Of a DNA stretch of 64,000 bases, positions 50,259-57,258 are shown piece by piece. The position numbers were made by a program, and so were the translations under genes. The DNA is taken from NCBI GenBank assembly GCA_965661765.1, contig CBFIFE010000004.1, positions 1 through 64,000 on the forward strand. Reading direction: 5' to 3'. The stretch's first letter is position 1; every line of letters starts with the position of its first letter. The notes below the pieces were generated by a model. It saw only the letters and a program-made list of their open reading frames with translations, did no database searches and was not told the DNA's origin. Source of the DNA: JBMYZL01 sp965661765 (GTDB lineage Bacteria; Bacteroidota; Bacteroidia; Flavobacteriales_D; Sanyastnellaceae).

Positions 50259-50838
50259 GGTTTTTCTCGGTATCGAACACATTACCGATCCAAGTGGCTA
50301 CGACCACATGTTGTTTTTGGTGGCCTTGGCTGCATGGGCGGATTTGCAGCACTGGCGCAAAATTTTCCTCCTTGCCACAGCCTTCACGCTGGGCCACAGC
50401 ATCACCCTTGCCCTCGCCGGCTTTGACGTGGTTCGGCCCCACTCGACTTGGATTGAGTTCCTGATTCCGGTGAGCATTTTTTTCACGGGCTTGTACAACT
50501 GCCGGCGGTCCTTGACCCGCAAGCGCAGGTCGACCGAGCCCCCCCCAGGATTCGATGGGGTCGCGTATTTGGCGACGACGGGGTTTGGCCTGATTCACGG
50601 CCTGGGGTTTTCCTCCTTTTTTCGGATGACGCGGGATGAGACCAGCAGTTTGGTGCTCGGATTGTTCCAATTCAATCTCGGCGTGGAAATCGGTCAAGTG
50701 CTGATTTTGCTCGTCTTCCTTGCGATGGCGTCTTTGCTCCGCGGCTTGGGCATTTCCGCGAGAGAGCAGCAATTGTTTTTTGCCGGCGCGGCAGTCGGCT
50801 TGTCCTTGATCATGGCCTTGGAGCGGCTGCCGATCTGA
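50251..50838 (+). CDS. HupE/UreJ-family membrane protein
   Basis: A 195-residue protein with about six or seven helices. The first segment, GIEHITDPSGYDHMLFLVAL, carries the family's His and Asp residues (HxxxxxGxDHxLF), thought to bind metal. The second, ATAFTLGHSITLALAGF, has the HS-TL motif, and ATTGFGLIHGLGFSSFF and QFNLGVEIGQ follow. HupE and UreJ are proposed nickel or cobalt permeases, but in Bacteroidota the role is uncertain. The ATG at 50251 lies within the folA end (8 nt overlap), and yidD overlaps its stop by one base. Confidence 0.82.
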   Translation: MGEVFLGIEHITDPSGYDHMLFLVALAAWADLQHWRKIFLLATAFTLGHSITLALAGFDVVRPHSTWIEFLIPVSIFFTGLYNCRRSLTRKRRSTEPPPGFDGVAYLATTGFGLIHGLGFSSFFRMTRDETSSLVLGLFQFNLGVEIGQVLILLVFLAMASLLRGLGISAREQQLFFAGAAVGLSLIMALERLPI

Positions 50839-51047
50839 TGCGCCACCTCTTGATTTTGCTCGTCAGGGCATACCAAATCCTGCTCTCCCCGCTCCTCGGC
50901 GCCAACTGCCGCTTCCACCCCACGTGTTCCGCATACAGCATTGAGGCCATGCAAAAGCACGGGGCAGCCCGTGGGGGTTGGCTCGCCTTGAAGCGCATTT
51001 TCCGGTGCCACCCCTGGGGCGGGAGCGGCCACGATCCGGTTCCCTGA
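50838..51047 (+). CDS. yidD: Membrane protein insertion efficiency factor YidD
   Basis: A 69-residue membrane-associated protein that helps YidC insert membrane proteins. It has the family run LLILLVRAYQILLSPLLG, then CRFHPTCSAYSIEAMQKHG and KRIFRCHPWGGSGHDPVP, with the conserved Cys-x5-Cys and RCHPW. It starts in a TGATG overlap with the HupE-like gene. In many bacteria yidD sits with rpmH, rnpA and yidC; here it is far from rpmH. Confidence 0.95.
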   Translation: MRHLLILLVRAYQILLSPLLGANCRFHPTCSAYSIEAMQKHGAARGGWLALKRIFRCHPWGGSGHDPVP

Positions 51048-51130
51048 TGGCGCGGCAGCACTGAGCCGTGGTTTTGCCCACATTCAGTGCAACCGTCCGT
51101 GGGTTTCTCGCGTTCTTTGCGGAGCATTGA

Positions 51131-53125
51131 ATGTTTGCAAGAATGGTGGATTTGCGGTCTTGTTTCCCCTGGCTCCTGTTGGCGCCGATGTTGTTTTCCT
51201 TCACATGGGTGCATGGGCAGCGGACTTGCGGCACGGATTCGGTGCATGCGCACATGATGGGGATGCCTGCGCATGAAGCGGTGTGGCGTGCGCAGCGTTT
51301 GGCACAAGGCCAAATCCTCCAGGACATCTCCAATCGCTCCGAATGTGACAATCCCCTGATGTTGCCCGTCGCCGTGCACTTCCAAAACACGGGGATTCCG
51401 TTGGATTGCGCCACAGACATGGCCCTTTCACAGATCGAGACGCTCAACCAGGATTTTGCCGCGAGCAACCCGGACATTTCGGAGTGGGAGGCTTTGCAGC
51501 CGGCGATTTGGCCAGCCATCAGCAACGCCGAATCCTGCATCCAATTTTGCCTGGCCACCCTCGACCACCCAGCGGGCTATGGCCTCAGCGACGGCGACTT
51601 CGCCATCACGATCGATGCCATCAACGGCGACAACGCACCCGACTGGAGTGGGTACATCAACTTTTTTGTCTACGACCTCGGCGGTGGCGTCCTTGGCTAT
51701 TCGCCGCTCGGCGGAATGGGCAACGGGGACGGCATCACCTGCGACCCTGCCTACTTCGGGTCGGTGTCGTGCGGAGGGAACGCCGTCAATGGTCCCTACA
51801 ACCTCGGTCGGACCGTGACACACGAGGTGGGGCATTACATGTCCTTGGAGCATCCATGGGCAAATGGGGGCTGCGCCAGCGATGATTTTGTGGACGATAC
51901 CCCTGTGACAGACGGTCCTCAATACGGCTGTCCTGCAGGCCAAACCATCATCAATTGCACCGAGCCCATCCTTTGGCCTTCCTACATGGACTACTGCGAC
52001 GACGCCTGCCTCTTCATGTTTTCGGAAGACCAAGTGGAGCGGATGGAGGCCCATGTCCAGGCGAACTTGCAGAATGTCTTGGGCAACGCGGTGTCTGCTT
52101 GTCAAGAGGCGGGTTGCCTGGATTTTGAAGTGACGGTGACTTCGCAAGATGAGTCCTGCACGGGGGGCGATGGCGCCATCCTGGCCGCCGCGTCGGGCGG
52201 AGAGGCGCCGTACAGCTTTCAATTGGACGCTGGCCCGTTCGGTGCTTCAGGCGACTTCCTCTCTCTGACCGAGGGGGAGTACATCCTCCAGGTGGTGGAC
52301 AACGCGGGATGTGAATTCACGACCGAGCGCACCTTGTCGCGCGAGGGGCCGGAATTGTCCTTGTCGGCGCTCCAGCACGAATATTGCAGCGATGGGACTG
52401 GCGTGATCGAATTGACAGCAAACGAGCCCACGGCGTTCGAATTCAGCATCAATGGTGGGGCGAGCTGGCAATCCTCAGGCGCTTTCACGGGACTCCACGC
52501 CGCTGACTACACCGTCCTTGCCCAAAACAATTCGGGTTGTGCTGGTGAGGTCGCCGCGGTGGTGCTCAACGAGAGCGATCTGGTCTTGGAAGCCCAGGAA
52601 GTGCGGGACGTCAGTTGCGATTGGGTGGACAATGGTGCCATTGTCGTGCGCGCGCTGGGCGGGGTCGAGCCCCTGCTCTTCACCTTCAATGAGCAGGTGA
52701 CCAGCACCGATGGCCGATTTGAGATGTTGCCGGCAGGCCTGCACCACGTTGCCGTGCTTGACGGAGCGGGTTGCGCCGCCGAACGGGTATTTGACTTGGG
52801 CTACGACCTGAGCACTCCGGCCGAGGATTGCCCCTGCATGGTTTTGGTCCCCAGTGCTTTCACCCCCGACGGTGATATGAACAACGAGAACCTCCGGATC
52901 GAGGCCAGTTGCCCCATCAGCAATGTGTTTTTGGAAATCTTCGATCGTTGGGGAAACCGGGTTTTCGCTGCAGAATCGCTGGCGGAACGTTGGAACGGTG
53001 GGGTGAATGGCTACTATGTCGAATCGGGTGTATACCATTACCGACTGACTTACACATGGGGCTTGGATGGCGGCGTGGCGGGCGTCCCCGAGTTGGCCAC
53101 GGGCACGATTGCGGTCATTCGTTAG
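51131..53125 (+). CDS. Secreted M43-family metalloprotease with gliding-motility C-terminal domain
   Basis: A 664-residue exported protein. The signal peptide is near residues 5-30 (FPWLLLAPMLFSFTWVHG). The zinc site is HEVGHYMSLEH (HExxHxxxxxH) near residue 236, followed by a Met-turn in YMDYCDDACLFMFSEDQ, matching the pappalysin (M43) group. Several beta-sandwich repeats follow (about 330-550, SprB-like GGEAPYSFQLDAGP, GGVEPLLFTFNEQ). The last 90 residues (VLVPSAFTPDGDMNNENLRI, then IFDRWGNRVFAAES) are a gliding-motility-associated (CHU_C, T9SS type B) domain that targets it to the type IX secretion pore. A later ATG at 51143 is an alternative start. Confidence 0.9.
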   Translation: MFARMVDLRSCFPWLLLAPMLFSFTWVHGQRTCGTDSVHAHMMGMPAHEAVWRAQRLAQGQILQDISNRSECDNPLMLPVAVHFQNTGIPLDCATDMALSQIETLNQDFAASNPDISEWEALQPAIWPAISNAESCIQFCLATLDHPAGYGLSDGDFAITIDAINGDNAPDWSGYINFFVYDLGGGVLGYSPLGGMGNGDGITCDPAYFGSVSCGGNAVNGPYNLGRTVTHEVGHYMSLEHPWANGGCASDDFVDDTPVTDGPQYGCPAGQTIINCTEPILWPSYMDYCDDACLFMFSEDQVERMEAHVQANLQNVLGNAVSACQEAGCLDFEVTVTSQDESCTGGDGAILAAASGGEAPYSFQLDAGPFGASGDFLSLTEGEYILQVVDNAGCEFTTERTLSREGPELSLSALQHEYCSDGTGVIELTANEPTAFEFSINGGASWQSSGAFTGLHAADYTVLAQNNSGCAGEVAAVVLNESDLVLEAQEVRDVSCDWVDNGAIVVRALGGVEPLLFTFNEQVTSTDGRFEMLPAGLHHVAVLDGAGCAAERVFDLGYDLSTPAEDCPCMVLVPSAFTPDGDMNNENLRIEASCPISNVFLEIFDRWGNRVFAAESLAERWNGGVNGYYVESGVYHYRLTYTWGLDGGVAGVPELATGTIAVIR

Positions 53126-53187
53126 CCACTGGAGGCCGGGTTGGAGTTCCATCGGTTTTGCTGAACTTTGTGACCAAACCCGCCACC

Positions 53188-53802
53188 ATGAAACATGCTC
53201 TTTCCCTTTTCGTTGTCTGTGCGTCTGTCCTCGCCTCATGCGGCGGCGGCACACAAACCCCATCTGCAGCGCGTCAGCAGGCCGAGGCAGTTCATGAGGA
53301 AATGATAGCGACTTCAGCGTCCCTTCACGATGCGATTGCGACGACGCTCGCCCGGCTCGAACCGGCCATCGAAGCGATGATGGCGGCCGGCGACACCTCG
53401 AGCGCGATGGATTTGGCTCGTCTGGAATCTCGGGTGAGTGAATTGGATGTCCGCTTCCATGATTGGTCGGCCACGATGGTGGAGATTCCGGGTCACGCCC
53501 ACAGTCACGACGACGGGCATGACCATGATCACGGCCACGACCACGATCACGGGCACGACGACGGGCATGACCACGATCACGGCCACGACCACCACGACCA
53601 CGCGGCTGGCCCGTCCTTGGAAGGCCTCAGTGATGACCAAATTCTGGAGATTCAGTTGGCGCTCCAGACCGAGCTCAGCAAGCTGATGGCGGAGGAGAAA
53701 GAAATCGCCTCTGCCCTGGCATCTCTGGCCGTTTCGGCGCCTGCGCCTGCAAGCGATGGCCACGGCCATGATGACCACGACGACCACCCACATGAACACT
53801 GA
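53188..53802 (+). CDS. His/Asp-rich putative metal-binding lipoprotein
   Basis: A 204-residue protein. I chose the ATG at 53188, which places a lipobox (VCASVLASC, then GGGTQ) at residues 11-19. The region about 105-145 is almost entirely His, Asp and Gly (HDHDHGHDHDHGHDDG and similar). A second short patch ends the protein (DGHGHDDHDDHPHEH). Between them lies a helical stretch (LSDDQILEIQLALQTELSKL), and a helical first part contains EMIATSASLHDAIATTLARL. The H/D tracts suggest zinc, nickel or copper binding at the cell envelope; family membership is unknown. It overlaps the following gene by 11 nt. Confidence 0.7.
   Translation: MKHALSLFVVCASVLASCGGGTQTPSAARQQAEAVHEEMIATSASLHDAIATTLARLEPAIEAMMAAGDTSSAMDLARLESRVSELDVRFHDWSATMVEIPGHAHSHDDGHDHDHGHDHDHGHDDGHDHDHGHDHHDHAAGPSLEGLSDDQILEIQLALQTELSKLMAEEKEIASALASLAVSAPAPASDGHGHDDHDDHPHEH
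53506..53592. repeat. 48-bp direct repeat encoding the His/Asp tract
   Basis: A 48-bp unit beginning CACGACGACGGGCATGACCA recurs at 53554, with one substitution in the shared 38 or so bases. It codes a 16-residue H/D/G unit repeated 1.8 times, so the tract has grown by slippage or unequal exchange. Confidence 0.7.
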
Positions 53803-55132
53803 GTCGATTCAAATGGCGGGAAGGTTGGCGTTGTTTGCCCTCTTGGCGATTGCCGCCCCTCACCTCGCCGCGCAGCGGCCGCCCGACAACGTGCGAATTC
53901 ACGAGTGGGACGGGCGTGGGTCGCAACCTTGTGAGCCCAGCATCGCAATCAATCCCCGAAATCCTGATCAGCTGGTTGCCGGTTCGGTGCTCAACAATGT
54001 GTACAAATCAGACAACGGCGGCTGGACGTGGGACCGATCCGTTCTGACCTCTCGCTACGGTGTGTTTGGTGACCCGTGCATTGTGGCGAGCAATGCTGGG
54101 GATTTTTATTACCTGCACCTGTCAGACCCCGCGGGTGAAGGTTGGAACAGCCCCGACCTTTTGGACCGCATCGTCATTCAACGCTCGAAGAACAACGGCA
54201 AGACTTGGCATCCCGGATTTGGCATCGGACGCAACGGGGCCAAGGACCAAGACAAGGAGTGGGCAGCTGCATCACCCGATGGCAAACGCATCGCGGTGTG
54301 TTGGACCCAGTTCGACCGCTATGGCAGCAAGTTGCCCACGGACAGCACGAACATTTTGTGCAGTGTCTCGAACCGAAAGGCAAAGCACTGGAGCACGCCG
54401 ATTCGAGTCAATGAAATCGCTGGGGATTGCCTCGATGGGGACAACACTGTGGAAGGTGCTGTGCCGGCATGGGGCCCGAATGGCGAATTGTATGTGGCAT
54501 GGGCGCATGGAGATGCGATTTGGTTGGATCGGAGCGAAGACGAAGGCCAAACCTGGCTCCGCGACGATCGACAAGCCGCCGCCATCGTCGGGGGCTGGGA
54601 CCAAACCATCGACGGCATCGGCCGAGCCAACGGGATGCCGGTGACCATGGTGGACCACTCGGATGGCCCGTATCGGGGGCGGATTTACATCAATTGGACG
54701 GATGTGCGCAACGGAGAAGCGGACCACGATGTGTTCGTCACTTGGTCAGACGATCGTGGGGAGACCTGGTCGGCCCCCAAGCGGGTCAACGACGACCCTG
54801 CTGGGGCCCAGCAATTCTTCACATGGATGACCGTGGATCCTGTGACGGGTTTCATTCACGTGGTGTTTTACGATCGCAGGGCAGCACATGCCGACCACCC
54901 CAACACTGGCGACCTCCGCCGCCGCGACACGGACGTGTACCTGGCCACCTCCGAAGATGGCGGCGAGACTTGGACGAATTGGTGCATCAGCGAAGAGTCC
55001 TTTCGTCCAGGCGCAAAGGGAATCTTTTTCGGGGATTACAACAACATCGTTGCTTACGACGGCAAAGTACGGCCCATTTGGACCCGAGAGGATCGTGGAA
55101 TCCTGAGCGTTTGGACAGCAATCATTGAGTGA
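53792..55132 (+). CDS. Exported BNR-repeat (sialidase-like) protein
   Basis: A 446-residue exported protein starting at ATG 53792 (or 53813) with a signal peptide (LALFALLAIAAPHLAA). The body has BNR/Asp-box type repeats typical of sialidase-fold beta-propellers: EPSIAINPRNPDQLVAGSV, NNGKTWHPGF, DEGQTWLRDD, DRGETWSAPK and DGGETWTNW, the S/D-x-D-x-G-x-T-W pattern. No catalytic Arg triad of true sialidases is obvious, so enzymatic activity is doubtful. No T9SS domain is visible. It overlaps the lipoprotein gene start-to-end by 11 nt and its stop overlaps the convergent HIT gene by 11 nt. Confidence 0.75.
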   Translation: MNTESIQMAGRLALFALLAIAAPHLAAQRPPDNVRIHEWDGRGSQPCEPSIAINPRNPDQLVAGSVLNNVYKSDNGGWTWDRSVLTSRYGVFGDPCIVASNAGDFYYLHLSDPAGEGWNSPDLLDRIVIQRSKNNGKTWHPGFGIGRNGAKDQDKEWAAASPDGKRIAVCWTQFDRYGSKLPTDSTNILCSVSNRKAKHWSTPIRVNEIAGDCLDGDNTVEGAVPAWGPNGELYVAWAHGDAIWLDRSEDEGQTWLRDDRQAAAIVGGWDQTIDGIGRANGMPVTMVDHSDGPYRGRIYINWTDVRNGEADHDVFVTWSDDRGETWSAPKRVNDDPAGAQQFFTWMTVDPVTGFIHVVFYDRRAAHADHPNTGDLRRRDTDVYLATSEDGGETWTNWCISEESFRPGAKGIFFGDYNNIVAYDGKVRPIWTREDRGILSVWTAIIE

Positions 55133-55508
55133 TGCGCGCTGCGATTTCACTCAGTTCATCCTGACTCAAGGTGAGTTTGGGGCGCTCAAAGTTCATGTCC
55201 GCCACACCGTTGATCGGCATCAGATGGATGTGTGCGTGCGGCACTTCCAACCCAATCACTGTCATGCCAATGCGCCGACACGGCATGGCGCGCTCAATCA
55301 TTTTTGCGACATCGCGGGCGAAGACGTGCAAATCTTTCAGGTCTTCGGTGGGCAAGTCAAAGATGGAGTCCACCTCCTGCTTGGGGATGACCAGTGTGTG
55401 GCCTTTCACCAGTGGAAAGACGTCGAGAAACGCCATGAATCGGTCATCCTCTGCGATTTTGTGGCAGGGAATTTCGCCGGCGACGATTTTGGAAAAAACG
55501 CTGGCCAT
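55122..55508 (-). CDS. HIT-family nucleotide hydrolase/transferase
   Basis: A 128-residue protein with the active-site histidine triad in GLEVPHAHIHLMPIN (HxHxH) and the family opening SVFSKIVAGEIPCHKIAEDD, then HTLVIPKQEVDSIFDL. HIT proteins hydrolyse adenosine phosphoramidates or related nucleotides. The start overlaps the greA stop by one base (TAATG). It is the second gene of the greA operon and its stop lies inside the end of the BNR gene on the other strand. Confidence 0.93.
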   Translation of the reverse strand: MASVFSKIVAGEIPCHKIAEDDRFMAFLDVFPLVKGHTLVIPKQEVDSIFDLPTEDLKDLHVFARDVAKMIERAMPCRRIGMTVIGLEVPHAHIHLMPINGVADMNFERPKLTLSQDELSEIAARITQ

Positions 55509-55984
55509 TACCCGCGACTGATCTCCAAAACCTCGAAGGGAATCACCCCTGCCGGAACCTGAACTTCAGCCACATCGCCCACACTTTTTCCCAGCAATCC
55601 TTTGCCGATCGGCGAGTTCACGGAGAGTTTCTTTTGTGCCAAATTCGCTTCATTTTCGGCCACAAGCGTGTAGCTGACGACGGCACCATTCTTTTGATTT
55701 TTGAGCTTGACAGTACTCAAAATGTACACCTTGGTGTTGTCGATTTGGGAATCATCAATCAGGCGGGCATTGGCCAAAGTGTTCTCGAGCTTCGCCAGTT
55801 TTGCCTCCATGAGCCCTTGGGCTTCCTTGGCAGCATCGTATTCGGCATTTTCGCTCAAGTCGCCTTTGTCACGAGCCTCGGCAATTTGTTGAGAGATTTT
55901 CGGGCGCTCAACAGTCTTCAGTTGGTGAATCTCGTCCTTGAGGCGCTGAAGTCCCTCTTCCGTGAAATACGAAATGTTTGACAT
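55508..55984 (-). CDS. greA: Transcription elongation factor GreA
   Basis: A 158-residue factor that stimulates RNA cleavage by backtracked RNA polymerase. The N-terminal coiled coil (YFTEEGLQRLKDEIHQLKTV) ends with the acidic tip ISQQIAEARDKGDLSENAEY (Asp41 and Glu44 equivalents in DLSENAEY). The C-terminal domain has SPIGKGLLGKSVGDVAEVQV. I chose the ATG at 55984 (MSNISYFTEEG). Its leader contains a strong intrinsic terminator (56028-56056) after the promoter, so expression may be controlled by attenuation. Confidence 0.96.
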   Translation of the reverse strand: MSNISYFTEEGLQRLKDEIHQLKTVERPKISQQIAEARDKGDLSENAEYDAAKEAQGLMEAKLAKLENTLANARLIDDSQIDNTKVYILSTVKLKNQKNGAVVSYTLVAENEANLAQKKLSVNSPIGKGLLGKSVGDVAEVQVPAGVIPFEVLEISRG

Positions 55985-56010
55985 GTTTGATAAACTTCGA
56001 CAGGTGAAAC

Positions 56011-56027
56011 CGTGGGCTGACCCCACG
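56011..56027 (-). promoter_or_regulatory. Second hairpin in the greA leader
   Basis: CGTGGG pairs with CCCACG around a five-base loop, immediately downstream of the leader terminator's T run on the greA strand. It may work with that terminator, or simply be RNA structure. Confidence 0.4.
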
Positions 56028-56056
56028 AAAAAAACAAGCCCGAATGACGGGCTTGT
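56028..56056 (-). terminator. Intrinsic terminator in the greA leader
   Basis: On the minus strand ACAAGCCCG pairs with CGGGCTTGT around TCATT and is followed by seven T residues. It lies between the -7 box at 56065-56072 and the greA ATG at 55984. It could also finish the upstream PorV-like gene, whose stop is 130 bases away, but no other promoter is visible before greA. Confidence 0.8.
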
Positions 56057-56064
56057 TGCTTTTG

Positions 56065-56072
56065 CAAATATA
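56065..56072 (-). promoter_or_regulatory. -7 promoter element of greA
   Basis: The minus strand reads TATATTTG then C, an exact match. The expected start site lies a few bases before the leader terminator stem. Confidence 0.5.
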
Positions 56073-56187
56073 CAGAATTTCTCTCCTCAGATGCGCACCT
56101 CGCAGTTGGACGCTCCGTGCTTGCTTCTGGTTCGCCCAATCTTCACCCCCTCGTTGCCTTGGTATGTTCTGATTCCTCTCGGTCCGT

Positions 56188-57240
56188 TCACATTGTGATG
56201 TGCAACCCAATGCTGTGGTTGCCATTGAACGGATTCGTCGTGCGGTATCCATAGTCGATGCCGATGGTGCTGCCGTTCTGTCCAGCAGGCACCTGCACGG
56301 TGAATCCGGCAGATGGACCTGTGAAAGCGGTCGTAACTACCTCATCACCGATCAATCCTTGTTCCCACATGTAACCAGCGCGCAAAATGAAGCGTTCGCG
56401 GAAGTCCACTTCCATGCCCGCGCCGAAATTGTCTTTCGTGAAGGAATTGGAAACAAATTGCCCAGTCAAAGTGGCTGTGTAGCTTTCGGCAACGGCTACG
56501 TCGTAACCAAACCCGATGTTGACCAACGACGGCAGTTCGTAGCGTTCAGCCCGCTGCAGCAGTGTCAGGGAATTCGCTCCATTTTGAGGCGTACCTGTCA
56601 CCGTGAGGCCGTCGCCAGCAAAGCGCATCGGTGCGCCGACATTGCGCAGGCTGATCCCGAAGTTCAAACGGTCATTGTCGCCGGAAATGTAGCGGATGCC
56701 TGCGTCGAAACAGACACCTGATGCGCGAACGTTGCTGATGGCCTCCCCGACGATGCGGACGGTGATGCCACCGTAGATGCTGTTCGAGAATGCTTTGGCA
56801 TAGCTGATGCCGATGTTGGAAAAGCTGGGGGAGAAGGAGCCAATTCCACCTTCAGGCAAATCCTCAGTTGTGATGGGGATGTCACCAAAGCCCATGGTCA
56901 TAACGGTCAATCCCAGCACTGCGCCATCCCCGACTTTGGTGGCGAAACCCACGGAATTTACGGAGATATCGGATCCGCTCATGTAGCGGGTATTGGCGAA
57001 GGTCAGTTCGTTCCGTTCTACGAAGGCCAAGCCAGCGATGTTGAGGAACGAGGCTTCGAGGCCAGTGGCTGTGGCCATGTTTGTCCCTGCAAGCCCATTG
57101 GAACCAGCCCAAGGGTTGATCAAGAGTTGGCCAGCACCAGCTGAGCCAGCGCGGTCCGGGTTTCCTGCTTGCACTTGGGCCGGGGCAAAGGCAATTGCCA
57201 ATGCTGCTGCCGTGAAAAAGGATGTGATATGCTTGTTCAT
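56188..57240 (-). CDS. PorV/PorQ-family outer-membrane protein
   Basis: A 350-residue barrel protein with a signal peptide (SFFTAAALAIAFAPAQVQAG). The opening AGSAGAGQLLINPWAGSNGL and MATATGLEASFLNIAGLAF follow the PorV/PorQ/UPF0164 pattern of Bacteroidota outer-membrane proteins, and the rest is beta-strand (FVSNSFTKDNFGAGMEVDF, RAGYMWEQGLIGD) with a final SIGLHITM. PorV carries T9SS cargo to the attachment complex; this one may be a paralogue dedicated to the 1390-residue protein encoded 18 nt upstream. It is the last gene of the TonB receptor, large protein, PorV-like set. Confidence 0.82.
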   Translation of the reverse strand: MNKHITSFFTAAALAIAFAPAQVQAGNPDRAGSAGAGQLLINPWAGSNGLAGTNMATATGLEASFLNIAGLAFVERNELTFANTRYMSGSDISVNSVGFATKVGDGAVLGLTVMTMGFGDIPITTEDLPEGGIGSFSPSFSNIGISYAKAFSNSIYGGITVRIVGEAISNVRASGVCFDAGIRYISGDNDRLNFGISLRNVGAPMRFAGDGLTVTGTPQNGANSLTLLQRAERYELPSLVNIGFGYDVAVAESYTATLTGQFVSNSFTKDNFGAGMEVDFRERFILRAGYMWEQGLIGDEVVTTAFTGPSAGFTVQVPAGQNGSTIGIDYGYRTTNPFNGNHSIGLHITM

Positions 57241-57258
57241 CTTGTTTGCTGCTTCAGA

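Noticed and set aside
53506..53592. The 48-bp repeat as a mobile or regulatory repeat
   Set aside because: It lies wholly within the lipoprotein frame as 16-codon units, so it is a coding repeat.
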